Shown: positions 1-8,342 of the stretch, piece after piece
Layout of the letters: every line of letters starts with the position of its first letter
How positions within the stretch are numbered: position 1 is the first letter of the stretch
Source: Wenjunlia tyrosinilytica
Lineage (GTDB): Bacteria > Actinomycetota > Actinomycetes > Streptomycetales > Streptomycetaceae
Assembly: GCF_014646055.1 (NCBI RefSeq)
Contig: NZ_BMMS01000003.1
Coordinates: 124,001 to 188,000, forward strand
Length of the DNA stretch: 64,000 nucleotides
Direction: 5' to 3'
Translations under genes and position numbers: made by a program
Notes under the pieces: generated by a model
Database searches by the model: none
The model's input: only the letters and a program-made list of their open reading frames with translations
Told to the model about the DNA's origin: nothing

Positions 1-43
1 GGTACCACGGATCGGAACCGGAGCCCCGGCCAAGGTCAGTCAT
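1..43 (-). CDS. mltG: MltG-like endolytic transglycosylase, N-terminal fragment
   Basis: Only the first 14 codons lie in the window. They begin at an ATG whose complement is at 41-43 and read MTDLGRGSGSDPWY, which resembles the acidic, glycine-rich N-terminus of Streptomyces MltG. An AGGGG stretch lies about 6 bases upstream as ribosome binding site. MltG is a membrane-anchored lytic transglycosylase that ends nascent peptidoglycan strands. The call rests on this short match plus position: mltG normally follows alaS-ruvX on the same strand, with 117 bases between ruvX and this start here. The rest of the gene lies beyond the left edge. Confidence 0.6.
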   Translation of the reverse strand, partial: MTDLGRGSGSDPWY

Positions 44-160
44 CTATCCCCTATCACCGGGACGGCGGCGCTGCACGATCCAGGCTCCTGGACTCGCCTC
101 AGGGTTCGAACGAGCGCCCTAACGGGCTGCCACATCCCGCGGAACGTTACCGTACCGCGA

Positions 161-619
161 TCAGACAACCACTTCGACGCACTCCCCAGGAGTAGTACCG
201 GAGACCCGTTCGGTCTCGAGGGCGCTCTGCAGGATGACGACCGCGGCCGCCTGGTCGACGACGGACCGGCCCTTCTTGCTCCGCACACCCGAGGCCCGCA
301 GGCCATGGGTGGCGGTGACGGTGGTCATGCGCTCGTCCACCAGCCGTACGGGGACGGGCGCCACGAGCTTCGCCACGTCCTGGGCGAAGGCTCTGACCTT
401 CGCCGCGGCCGGCCCCTCGCGCCCGTTCAGGGAGCGCGGAAGGCCGACCACGACCTCGATCACTTCGTACTCGGCGGCGATCTCCGCGATGCGGGCCCGG
501 TCGCCCCGGCCCGCCCGCACGGTCTCCACGGGAGTGGCGAGCAGGCCGTCGGGGTCGCAGGAGGCGACCCCGATCCTGGCGTCGCCGACGTCCACGCCGA
601 TCCGCCGCCCGCGGCGCAT
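161..619 (-). CDS. ruvX: RuvX/YqgF-type pre-16S rRNA nuclease
   Basis: A 152-residue protein of the YqgF family (RNase H fold), which processes the 5' end of pre-16S rRNA and is historically called a putative Holliday junction resolvase. The first acidic motif is visible in GVDVGDARIGVA (residues 8-19), the second region in VVGLPRSLNG (about 58-67), and the terminal acidic motif in VDERMTT and VVDQAAAVVILQ. Length is normal for the family. Its ATG overlaps the alaS TGA by one base (TGATG), so translation is probably coupled to alaS. The order alaS-ruvX-mltG is standard in actinomycetes. Confidence 0.95.
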   Translation of the reverse strand: MRRGRRIGVDVGDARIGVASCDPDGLLATPVETVRAGRGDRARIAEIAAEYEVIEVVVGLPRSLNGREGPAAAKVRAFAQDVAKLVAPVPVRLVDERMTTVTATHGLRASGVRSKKGRSVVDQAAAVVILQSALETERVSGTTPGECVEVVV

Positions 620-3291
620 CAGGCGGCCCGCTCCGCGACGAGGCGCTCGACGGCGCCCACGGCCTCGTCCACGGCGGACGGGTCGCTGCCGCCGCCCTGG
701 GCCACGTCGTCCTTGCCGCCACCGCCGCCGCCGAGGGTCTTGGCGGCGGTGCGCACCAGCTCACCGGCCTTGATGCCGCGCTCGCGGGCGGCCTCGTTGG
801 TGGCGACGACGACGAGCGGACGGCCGTTGGCCACGGTGAAGACGGCGACGACCGCCGGGCGGCCGCCGGTGACGCGGTTGCGGACGTCGAGGACGAGCTT
901 GCGCAGGTCGTCGGCGCCGGCGCCGTCGGCCACCCGGGCGGCGACCAGCGCCACCCCGTGCACGTCCCGCGCCTGCTCGGCGAGGCTGCCCGCGGCCTGG
1001 AGGACCTTCTCCGCGCGGAACTTCTCGATCTCCTTCTCGGCGTCCTTCAGCTTGGCCAGCAGACCGGAGATCCGCTCGGGCAGTTCCTCGGGGCGGCCCT
1101 TGACGATGTCGGTCAGCCGGGAGACGACCGTGTGCTCGCGGGCGAGGAAGTTGTAGGCGTCCACGCCGACGAGCGCCTCGACCCGTCGCACCCCCGAGCC
1201 GATGGAGGACTCGCCGAGCAGCTTGACCAGGCCGAGCTGGGCGGTGTTGTGCACGTGCGTGCCGCCGCACAGCTCCTTGGAGAAGTCGCCGATGGTGACC
1301 ACACGCACCCGGTCGCCGTACTTCTCGCCGAACTCCGCGATCGCGCCCTGCTTCTTCGCCTCGTCCATGCTCATGACCTCGGCGGTCACATCGAGCTCGC
1401 GGGCGAGCACCTCGTTGATCTTCTGCTCGACATCGCCGAGCACCGTGCCGGGAACGGCGGACGGGGAGCCGAAGTCGAAGCGGAAGCGGCCGGGAGAGTT
1501 CTCCGAGCCCGCCTGGGCCGCCGTCGGGCCGAGGGCGTCGCGCAGGGCCTGGTGGGTCAGGTGCGTGGCGCTGTGGGCACGGGCGATGGCGCGTCGGCGG
1601 CCGGTGTCGATCTGCGCCCAGGCTCCGGCGCCGACGGTGACCTCGCCGACCTGGACGACGCCCTTGTGCACGCTGACGCCGGGGACCGGCTGCTGGACGT
1701 CGCGGACGTCGATCACCGCGCCGGAGTCGATCCTGATCCGGCCGGTGTCGGCGAGCTGGCCGCCTCCCTCGGCGTAGAACGGGGTGCGGTCGAGGACGAC
1801 CTCCACCTCGTCGCCCTCGTGGGCGGCCGGGGAGGGCAGGCCGTCGACGAGCAGGCCCACCACGCTGGCCTCGCCCTCGAGGTCGGTGTAGCCGGTGAAG
1901 ACGGTCTGCCCGGCCTCGTCGGCGATGCCCCGGTACGAGGTGAGGTCGGCGTGCCCCATCTTCTTGGCCAGGGCGTCGGCCTTGGCCCGGTCCCGCTGCT
2001 CCTTCATCAGGCGGCGGAAGCCCTCCTCGTCGACGGACAGGCCCTGCTCGGCCGCCATCTCGAGGGTCAGGTCGATCGGGAAGCCCCAGGTGTCGTGGAG
2101 CAGGAACGCCTTGTCGCCGGGCAGGACGTCGCTGCCGGACTTCCTGGCCTCGTTCACCGCGCCGTCGAGGATCGTGGTGCCGGTCTTGAGCGTCTGGAGG
2201 AAGGAGGCCTCCTCCGCCAGGGCGACGGTCTCGACGCGCTTGCGGTCCTCGATCAGCTCGGGGTACTGCTCGCCCATCGTCCCGATGACGGTGTCGACGA
2301 GCTCGCCGACGACCGGCTGCGTGGCACCGAGCAGGCGCATGTTGCGGATGGCTCGGCGCATGATGCGGCGCAGCACGTAGCCGCGGCCCTCGTTGCCGGG
2401 GGTGACCCCGTCGCCGATGAGCATCACCGAGGTGCGGATGTGGTCGGCGACCACGCGCAGCGACACGTCCGAGCGCTCGTCGGCGCCGTAGCGGACGCCG
2501 GTCAGCCCGGTGGCCTTGTCGATGACCACCCGAAGGGTGTCGGTCTCGTACATGTTCCGCACGCCCTGAAGGATCATCGCGAGGCGTTCGAGGCCGAGGC
2601 CGGTGTCGATGTTCTGGGCGGGCAGGTCGCCGAGGATGGGGAAGTCCTCCTTGCCGACCCCCTCGCCGCGCTCGTACTGCATGAAGACCAGGTTCCAGAT
2701 CTCCACGTACCGCTCGTCGTTGACGGCGGGGCCGCCCTCCTGCCCGAACTCGGGGCCGCGGTCGTAGTTGATCTCGGAGCACGGACCGCAGGGGCCGGGG
2801 ACGCCCATGGACCAGAAGTTGGGACCCATGCCCAGGCGCTGGATGCGCTCGGCGGGCACGCCGATGACGTCGCGCCAGATGCGCTCCGCCTCGTCGTCCT
2901 CCTTGTAGACGGTGATCCAGAGCCGGTCTGGCTCCAGCCCGTAGCCGCCTCCCGCGACGGGAGTCGTCAGCAGCTCCCACGCCAGCTTGATGGCGCCTTC
3001 CTTGAAGTAGTCGCCGAATGAGAAGTTGCCGCACATCTGGAAGAACGTGCCGTGGCGCGTGGTCTTGCCGACCTCTTCGATGTCGGGGGTGCGTACGCAC
3101 TTCTGCACGCTGGTGGCGCGCGCGAAGGGCGGCTTGACCTCGCCGAGGAAGTAGGGCTTGAAGGGGACCATGCCGGCCGGGACCAGCAACAGGGTGGGGT
3201 CGTCGGCGATGAGCGATGCCGACGGCACGACGGTGTGCCCGCGCTCCTCGAAGAAGCGCAGCCAGCGGCGGCGGATCTCTGCCGACTCCAT
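619..3291 (-). CDS. alaS: alanyl-tRNA synthetase
   Basis: A class II synthetase of 890 residues that charges tRNA-Ala. The frame stays open far upstream, but [19 protein letters not shown] is the canonical N-terminus, so the ATG at 3291 is chosen. The catalytic core is N-terminal. The editing domain shows the zinc ligands in HSATHLTH and CGGTHV, which clear mischarged serine and glycine. A C-terminal coiled-coil/DHHA1-like region ends in a glycine-rich stretch ([18 protein letters not shown]) that resembles the tRNA-contacting segment. The start overlaps the stop of the upstream DUF6167 gene by one base, and the stop overlaps ruvX by one base. Confidence 0.97.
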   Translation of the reverse strand: MESAEIRRRWLRFFEERGHTVVPSASLIADDPTLLLVPAGMVPFKPYFLGEVKPPFARATSVQKCVRTPDIEEVGKTTRHGTFFQMCGNFSFGDYFKEGAIKLAWELLTTPVAGGGYGLEPDRLWITVYKEDDEAERIWRDVIGVPAERIQRLGMGPNFWSMGVPGPCGPCSEINYDRGPEFGQEGGPAVNDERYVEIWNLVFMQYERGEGVGKEDFPILGDLPAQNIDTGLGLERLAMILQGVRNMYETDTLRVVIDKATGLTGVRYGADERSDVSLRVVADHIRTSVMLIGDGVTPGNEGRGYVLRRIMRRAIRNMRLLGATQPVVGELVDTVIGTMGEQYPELIEDRKRVETVALAEEASFLQTLKTGTTILDGAVNEARKSGSDVLPGDKAFLLHDTWGFPIDLTLEMAAEQGLSVDEEGFRRLMKEQRDRAKADALAKKMGHADLTSYRGIADEAGQTVFTGYTDLEGEASVVGLLVDGLPSPAAHEGDEVEVVLDRTPFYAEGGGQLADTGRIRIDSGAVIDVRDVQQPVPGVSVHKGVVQVGEVTVGAGAWAQIDTGRRRAIARAHSATHLTHQALRDALGPTAAQAGSENSPGRFRFDFGSPSAVPGTVLGDVEQKINEVLARELDVTAEVMSMDEAKKQGAIAEFGEKYGDRVRVVTIGDFSKELCGGTHVHNTAQLGLVKLLGESSIGSGVRRVEALVGVDAYNFLAREHTVVSRLTDIVKGRPEELPERISGLLAKLKDAEKEIEKFRAEKVLQAAGSLAEQARDVHGVALVAARVADGAGADDLRKLVLDVRNRVTGGRPAVVAVFTVANGRPLVVVATNEAARERGIKAGELVRTAAKTLGGGGGGKDDVAQGGGSDPSAVDEAVGAVERLVAERAA

Positions 3292-3608
3292 CAGTGGTCG
3301 TCCTTCCGGTTGTACGCGTTGCCCGAGCGCTGTCCAGGCAGTGCCTGGTCCGGCGCCGCGGGGAAGCCGCGGTGGTAGTCCCGGCCGGTGCGGCCGGGGG
3401 TCTTCTTGAGCTCTGCCTCGCGCTCGGCCATGCCGGTGCGCACGTCCTGCGCGAATCGGCGGACCTGGCCGCCGAGGTCGGCCGCCCGGCCGACCGCGGT
3501 CTCCGCGATCCCCTCGGGGGTGAGCTTGCGGGCTGCCCGGTTGACCTTGGTGGTACCCCAGGTGCCGATGGCGATTCCGGCGACGAGCCAGAAGAGGCGG
3601 CGGAACAT
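3291..3608 (-). CDS. DUF6167 small membrane-associated protein
   Basis: A 105-residue protein whose N-terminus [18 protein letters not shown] forms one membrane anchor. A basic, helical, soluble tail follows. It matches the actinobacterial DUF6167 family, which as I recall sits between the DUF948 gene and alaS in streptomycetes. Function is unknown. Its TGA shares a base with the alaS ATG, so the two are probably translated together. I see no catalytic motif. Confidence 0.8.
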   Translation of the reverse strand: MFRRLFWLVAGIAIGTWGTTKVNRAARKLTPEGIAETAVGRAADLGGQVRRFAQDVRTGMAEREAELKKTPGRTGRDYHRGFPAAPDQALPGQRSGNAYNRKDDH

Positions 3609-3616
3609 GTGTCGTG

Positions 3617-4015
3617 TCAGCCCTTCGATCCGCGGACCCGGCTCGCGTCGTCCGTCCGGCCCTTCGACGTCCGGCTCCGGCCGGCCGCCCGGCGTACGCC
3701 GTAGCCGAACGCGGCGACCTTGGCCAGGGGTACTCCGATGGCCTCCTGGACGGCACCCGACAGCGCCGAGGCGTTGGCGGCGACCTCCTCGGCGTCGGCG
3801 GTGATCGCGTCGACGCGGTCCAGCTGGACACCGGTCCTGCGCAGGGTGGTCGCGGCCTCGCCCAGCAGCGGGACGGTCTGGTCGGCGACCCCGGCGACGA
3901 GCCGGGTGGTCTCCCGCAGGGCTCTGGCGAGCCGGACCAGCACGACGGCGAGGAAGGCCACGAGGATCGCCCAGAACACGGCGACGATCAGCCCCGCAAC
4001 CTCTCCACCGGACAC
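3617..4015 (-). CDS. DUF948 membrane-anchored protein
   Basis: A 132-residue protein. The GTG at 4015 gives [19 protein letters not shown], a short exposed tip and one hydrophobic helix (about residues 6-26). A long amphipathic helical region follows ([20 protein letters not shown] and onward), typical of DUF948 proteins thought to sit at the cell envelope, and the tail is basic. It ends 8 bases before the DUF6167 start and leads a four-gene run DUF948-DUF6167-alaS-ruvX. Function is unknown. Confidence 0.8.
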   Translation of the reverse strand: MSGGEVAGLIVAVFWAILVAFLAVVLVRLARALRETTRLVAGVADQTVPLLGEAATTLRRTGVQLDRVDAITADAEEVAANASALSGAVQEAIGVPLAKVAAFGYGVRRAAGRSRTSKGRTDDASRVRGSKG

Positions 4016-4234
4016 CTTGCGCGCTCCCTCGATGACGTCGGTCGGCCGCCCGGACCCGGTCGGTCGCCCCGGCGGGACCTTCGGGAACCGCGGGGTGCGG
4101 CGGTTGCGCACGCACGGCCGGCAGGGTCCGACCCTATCGCGCCGGGCCGGTGGATCCGTACCGCATTTGGCCTGGGGCCCACGGGCTCGCCGCGGCGATC
4201 GGCACCACGGGCGCGGAAAGCGCACGCAGGGGGT

Positions 4235-4264
4235 TTGTACGGCGCGTGCGGCCGCAAGTACGCT
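4235..4264 (+). promoter_or_regulatory. possible promoter of the STAND ATPase gene
   Basis: TTGTAC at 4235-4240 and TACGCT at 4259-4264 are 18 bases apart, a fair match to a vegetative Streptomyces promoter. Transcription would start only a few bases before the ATG at 4274, which would explain the lack of a clear ribosome binding site. Confidence 0.4.
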
Positions 4265-4273
4265 CTGTGAGCA

Positions 4274-6490
4274 ATGTGCGCTCATGCCTCGACCCGCGAT
4301 GCCCCGGCCGTCTGCCGCCGCCCCGGAAACCTCCCTGCGGAACTCAACCGCTTCATCGGCCGCGGTCCCGAACTGGCCGAGGTCGACGCGCTGATGCGCG
4401 GCGCCCGGCTGGTGACGCTGACCGGGCCCGGCGGGGTGGGCAAGACCAGACTGGCACTGCGCGCGGCCGCCGCCGCCAAGGACCGGTTCCACGACGGTGT
4501 CTGGCTGGTGGACCTGTCCGTGCTGCGGGATCCGGAGCTGCTGGGGCATGCCGCCGCCGAGGCGCTGGGGCTCGCCGACCGCACCACGCGCACTCCCCGC
4601 GAAGCGCTCGCGGAGCACCTGGCGGGGCTGGAGTCGCTGCTCGTTCTCGACACGTGCGAGCACCTGGTGGAGGCATGCGCCGACCTCGTCGCGGAACTCC
4701 TGCGCCGGGCACCGCGCCTGAGGGTGCTGGCGACGAGCCGCCAGCCGCTGAGGGTGTGCGGGGAGCACTCCTTCACCGTGCCGCCGCTGCCGGTGGCGCA
4801 GGACTGCGGGCGGCCGGTCGCCGACGCGGTGGAGCTGTTCGTGGAACGGGCTCGCGCGGTCGTCCCGGGACTGACCGTGAACGACCGCGAACGGGCCCGG
4901 ATCGCGGAGCTGTGCCGCCGCCTCGACGGGATCCCGCTGGCGCTCGAACTCGCGGCGGGACGGATGCGCGCTCTGTCGGTGGAGCAGTTGCTGGAGCGCC
5001 TCGACGACCGGTTCCGGCTGCTGACGGGCGGCAGCCGGTCCGCGCAGCCGCACCACCGGGCGCTGCGCACGGCGATCGGCTGGAGCCACGAGCTGTGCTC
5101 CCCGGCCGAACGGCTGCTGTGGGCTCGCCTGTCGGTCTTCGCCGGGGGTTTCGACCTGGAGGCGGCGGAGTACGTGTGCGCCTGCGTGGAACTGCCCGCC
5201 CAGGATGTGCTGGACGTGGTGGGTGAGCTGGTCGCCAAGTCGATCGCGGTGCGCGAGGAGGGACCGGCCGGTGTCCGGTACCGGCTGCTGGACACCGTTC
5301 GCGAGTACGGCGCCAACTGGCTGGCCGTCACCGGTGACGCCGAGCGCGTCCAGCGGCGGCACCGGGACTGGTACCTGGGCCTGGCGACATGGGGCGAGGT
5401 GGACTGGTTCGGCCCGCGGCAGGTCGAGGTGGCCGCGCGGATCGAGCGCGACTTCCCCAATATGCGGGTGGCGCTGGAGTACAGCCTCACGACGCCGGAC
5501 GAGGCGCACCTGTGCCAGTACATGGCCGGCACGCTCTGGTTCTACTGGGTCGGCTGCGGGCGGCTGGCGGAGGGCCTGCACTGGCTCACCCGGGCGCTGG
5601 AGGTGGACGGCCGCCACTACCGGGCGAGGGCGAAGGCGCTGTGGGTGGCCGGGTACGTGGCGATCCTGCGCGGGGAGACCGTGCGCGCCACGGATCTGCT
5701 CCACGAGTGCGAGGCCCGCGCGCTGCACGAGGGCGACCCGGTGGCCGCGGCGTACGCGCTGCACCGGCTGGGCTGCCTGGCGCTGGTGACCGACGACATG
5801 GCGCGCGCCGAGGAGCTGATCCGGGAGGCGCTGCACGAGTACCGGGCGATGGGCGAGCTCAACAGCAATGTGATCATGGCGCAGAACGAGCTGGCGATGG
5901 CGGTCGCCTTCCAGGGCCGCCTGGACGAGGCGGTGGCGCTGTGCGACGACGTGCGCGAGGTGTGCCGGGACCACGGCGAGCGGTGGGCGCTGGCGTACGC
6001 GCTCTATGTGCTGGGGCACTCGGCGTGGGCGTCGGGGGATCTGCCCCGGGCCCGGGCGCTGGTGAGGGAGTGCCTGGACATCAGCCACTCGTTCCGCGAC
6101 CTGGTGGGCATCGTGCTCGCCGTGGAGCTGCTGGCCCAGGTCACCGAGGGCGAGGGGCACGCCGGGGAGGCGGCGGTGCTGCTGGGGGCGGCGAGCCGCA
6201 TATGGAACACGGTGGGCCTGCCGCTGTTCGGCTGCCGGCACTTCAAGGGGCCCCATGTGCTGTGCGAGCAGCGGCTGCGGGCACGGCTCGGGGAGAGCGC
6301 CTACGAGGAGGCGTTCGCCCGCGGCAGGAGCCTGGGCCTCGACGATGTCGTGGCCGGTGCCGGGCAGCGGCGCGGCGGTCCGCAGCGGCCGCCGGACCCG
6401 GAGCGGGCCCCGGCCGCCGACCAGGAGGGCATCCCGGCCCAGTACGGCGGCGAGCCCGCCGTCTCCCCGCCGACCGGCACGGCCGACTGA
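4274..6490 (+). CDS. STAND-type ATPase with TPR-like repeats, lacking a DNA-binding domain
   Basis: A 738-residue protein built like the ATPase/TPR half of large AfsR- and LuxR-type regulators. Walker A is GPGGVGKT (51-58), the Walker B region is SLLVLDTCEHL, and a sensor-like LATSRQPLR and GIPLALELAAGRMR follow, as in NB-ARC/STAND NTPases. About 300 residues of helical TPR-like repeats make up the C-terminal half. No helix-turn-helix is visible at either end: the N-terminus runs straight into the ATPase and the C-terminus is disordered and proline/glycine rich. It may signal through a partner or bind a ligand rather than DNA. The stop lies in the first unit of a 17-bp repeat. Confidence 0.8.
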   Translation: MCAHASTRDAPAVCRRPGNLPAELNRFIGRGPELAEVDALMRGARLVTLTGPGGVGKTRLALRAAAAAKDRFHDGVWLVDLSVLRDPELLGHAAAEALGLADRTTRTPREALAEHLAGLESLLVLDTCEHLVEACADLVAELLRRAPRLRVLATSRQPLRVCGEHSFTVPPLPVAQDCGRPVADAVELFVERARAVVPGLTVNDRERARIAELCRRLDGIPLALELAAGRMRALSVEQLLERLDDRFRLLTGGSRSAQPHHRALRTAIGWSHELCSPAERLLWARLSVFAGGFDLEAAEYVCACVELPAQDVLDVVGELVAKSIAVREEGPAGVRYRLLDTVREYGANWLAVTGDAERVQRRHRDWYLGLATWGEVDWFGPRQVEVAARIERDFPNMRVALEYSLTTPDEAHLCQYMAGTLWFYWVGCGRLAEGLHWLTRALEVDGRHYRARAKALWVAGYVAILRGETVRATDLLHECEARALHEGDPVAAAYALHRLGCLALVTDDMARAEELIREALHEYRAMGELNSNVIMAQNELAMAVAFQGRLDEAVALCDDVREVCRDHGERWALAYALYVLGHSAWASGDLPRARALVRECLDISHSFRDLVGIVLAVELLAQVTEGEGHAGEAAVLLGAASRIWNTVGLPLFGCRHFKGPHVLCEQRLRARLGESAYEEAFARGRSLGLDDVVAGAGQRRGGPQRPPDPERAPAADQEGIPAQYGGEPAVSPPTGTAD

Positions 6491-6597
6491 CCGGCACGGC
6501 CGACTGGTCGGTACGGCCGACTGACCGGCACGGCCGACTGACCGGCACGGCCGACTGGTCGGTACGGCCGACTGACCGGCGCGGCCGACTGACCGGC
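6474..6597. repeat. 17-bp tandem repeat, about 7.3 units
   Basis: Seven consecutive 17-base units of the form CCGGCACGGCCGACTGA run from 6474 to 6592, followed by a 5-base remnant. Variants alternate in a higher-order 51-base pattern (CCGGCAC.., CCGGCAC..TGG, TCGGTAC..). The first unit encodes the last residues and stop codon of the upstream ATPase; the rest lie between that gene and the convergent rpsD. Confidence 0.9.
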
Positions 6598-6677
6598 CTG
6601 CGCGGTCGGCCGGGAGCGGACGACCGGGGACTGCGGGCTCGCGTCGCGGCGCCGGGCGCCCCGCGGGGCGGGACGCG

Positions 6678-7289
6678 TCAGCGGGCGTAGTACTCGACGA
6701 CCAGCTGCTCGTCGCAGATCACCGGGATCTCGCGGCGGTTGGGTTCGCGGTCCAGGCGGAAGGCCAGCGCCTTGAGGTTGACCTCGAGGTAGCGCGGGGT
6801 CTCGCCCTCACCGGCGTAGCCGCCCTCGCGGGCCACCTGGAACGGGTGCTTGTCGCGGCTGCGCTCACGCACCGTCACGACGTCGCCGGGGCGTACACGG
6901 AACGACGGGCGGTCGACCTTGCGGCCGTTGACCTCGATGTGGCCGTGCACGACCATCTGCCGGGACTGGTAGACGGTCCGGGCGATCCCGGAACGCAGGA
7001 CGAGCGCGTCCAGACGGCGCTCGAGCTCGATGATCAGCGCTTCGCCGGTCTTGCCTTCGACCTTCCGAGCGCGGTCGTAGGCACGGCTCATCTGCGTCTC
7101 GCTGATGTCGTACTGAGCGCGCAGACGCTGCTTCTCCAGCAGGCGGACCTTGTAGTCACTGCTCTGCTTGCGGCCGCGACCGTGCTGTCCCGGCGGGTAC
7201 GGGCGCGCCTCGAAGTACTTGACGGCCTTCGGGGTCAGCGGGATGCCCAGCGCGCGGGACTTGCGGACCTTGGGTCGCGATTGGTTCAC
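6678..7289 (-). CDS. rpsD: 30S ribosomal protein S4
   Basis: A 203-residue S4 with the PPGQHGRGRKQSSDYKVRL signature and an S4 RNA-binding domain (about 95-160: RRLDALVLRSGIARTVYQSR, VVHGHIEVNGRKV). S4 binds 16S rRNA early in 30S assembly. The N-terminus has no cysteine cluster, so this is a zinc-free form. The start is a GTG with GGAGG about 10 bases upstream. It stands alone on the minus strand, outside the alpha operon, as in S. coelicolor. Its promoter region is shared with a divergent gene and contains an iron box 22 bases upstream of the start codon. Confidence 0.97.
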   Translation of the reverse strand: MNQSRPKVRKSRALGIPLTPKAVKYFEARPYPPGQHGRGRKQSSDYKVRLLEKQRLRAQYDISETQMSRAYDRARKVEGKTGEALIIELERRLDALVLRSGIARTVYQSRQMVVHGHIEVNGRKVDRPSFRVRPGDVVTVRERSRDKHPFQVAREGGYAGEGETPRYLEVNLKALAFRLDREPNRREIPVICDEQLVVEYYAR

Positions 7290-7311
7290 GTTCTTCGAAC
7301 CTCCGTGTAAG

Positions 7312-7330
7312 TTAGGTGAGGCTTACCTTA
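7312..7330. promoter_or_regulatory. DmdR/IdeR-type iron box
   Basis: TTAGGTGAGGCTTACCTTA matches the actinobacterial iron-box consensus TTAGGTTAGGCTAACCTAA at 16 of 19 positions and keeps the dyad. It lies 14 bases before the start of the DUF2470 gene and 22 bases before rpsD on the other strand. By analogy with known DmdR1 sites, iron-loaded repressor would block transcription when iron is plentiful. The site is seen in the sequence; the regulation is inferred. Confidence 0.75.
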
Positions 7331-7344
7331 GCGGAGGAGATCGC

Positions 7345-8202
7345 ATGTTTCGACCCGGGAGCCCCACGCCCATGACCGACGACGCCACCGGGGCGGCGGA
7401 TCACGCGGATCACAGGGAGTCGGGTCAGCCGCGCCCTCAGGCAGAAGGAAGCGTCCGGTCGCCGTCGGCGGCCGAACGCGCACGAACCCTCGTCGAGGGT
7501 AACTCGTCCGCGGGTCTGGACATTCCCGGCTGTGAGTACCGCGATCCCACCGGCGCCCTGCCCGCGGCGCGGGCCGTGCTGCCCGACGGGGATGTGCTTC
7601 TCCTGATGCCGGGCGACTCCCCCGCCGCCCGCTTCGCCGCCCACGCGCAGGACGACGACCTGGCCTGTGTGCTGGAAATCACGGACGTGGCACCGGTCGC
7701 CGTGGCCCACCGCATCCGGGGCAGGGCGTGGGTCGCGGGCTGGCTGACCCCCGTGCGCGGGGACGACCGGGAGACGGGCCTGGCGCTTCTGGAGCGCCCG
7801 GTGGAGCCCGACCCGCGCTGGACGCTGCTGCGGCTGGAGGTCGGCGAGGTCCTGGTGGACGACCTGTGGGGCGCCGAGCACGTGGAGCCCGAGGAGTTCG
7901 CGCGGGCGGCACCCGACCCCCTGGCGGGGTACGAGGCCGAGCTCCTCCAGCACCTGGCGGCGGCCCACGGGGACCAGATGCGCCGCCTGTGCTCCCTCCT
8001 GGGCGAGGACGCCCCGTCCTGCTCCGGCGGGCGAAGGCCTCTGATGGCGGCCCCCCTGTCCCTGGACCGCTTCGGCCTGCGAGTCCGCTTCACCGGCGAG
8101 GGCCCCGCATTCGACGCCCGCTTCGACTTCCCCGAGCCGGTCACGTGCCACGAGGACCTCCGCCGAGCGATGCACCGCCTCTTCGAGGCAGCCGAGCGCT
8201 GA
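7345..8202 (+). CDS. DUF2470 domain protein (HugZ-like), probably iron regulated
   Basis: A 285-residue protein. The ATG at 7345 has GGAGGAGA 5-6 bases upstream; a second ATG (7372) has no such site. The middle resembles a split-barrel flavin/heme-binding fold and the C-terminus (LSLDRFGLRVRF ... DFPEPVTCHEDLRRAMHRLF) is a DUF2470 domain, the module joined to PNPOx-like barrels in HugZ-type heme oxygenases. An iron box overlaps its promoter, which fits a role in heme iron release or heme handling. Enzyme activity is inferred from family only. It converges on rarA with a 27-bp tandem repeat between. Confidence 0.75.
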   Translation: MFRPGSPTPMTDDATGAADHADHRESGQPRPQAEGSVRSPSAAERARTLVEGNSSAGLDIPGCEYRDPTGALPAARAVLPDGDVLLLMPGDSPAARFAAHAQDDDLACVLEITDVAPVAVAHRIRGRAWVAGWLTPVRGDDRETGLALLERPVEPDPRWTLLRLEVGEVLVDDLWGAEHVEPEEFARAAPDPLAGYEAELLQHLAAAHGDQMRRLCSLLGEDAPSCSGGRRPLMAAPLSLDRFGLRVRFTGEGPAFDARFDFPEPVTCHEDLRRAMHRLFEAAER

Positions 8203-8210
8203 GGGCACCG

Positions 8211-8316
8211 GCACCGTGCCGAAGGCCCGCCCGACCCGCACCGTGCCGAAGGCCCGCCCGACCCGCGCCGTGCCGAAGCCGCCCGACCGGCACCGTGGCG
8301 AAGGCCCGCCCGACCG
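8211..8316. repeat. 27-bp tandem repeat, four units
   Basis: Four consecutive copies of GCACCGTGCCGAAGGCCCG followed by CCCGACCC occupy 8211-8237, 8238-8264, 8265-8289 (two bases shorter) and 8290-8316. The array fills most of the gap between the convergent DUF2470 gene and rarA. Confidence 0.9.
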
Positions 8317-8342
8317 GGCCCGGCGGCCCCGGCCGTCCGCCG

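Noticed and set aside
44-160. tRNA-like GGTTCGAA motif near the left edge
   Set aside because: The bases GGTTCGAA at about 104-111 resemble a T loop, but no acceptor stem or anticodon arm can be folded.
958-3021. Long open frame of 687 codons on the plus strand opposite alaS
   Set aside because: It is an antisense shadow caused by GC-rich codons; the alaS frame on the other strand explains the sequence fully.
3617-6256. Open frame of 879 codons on the minus strand
   Set aside because: Only the last 133 codons, from the GTG at 4015, are a gene (DUF948). The rest is antisense to the STAND ATPase.
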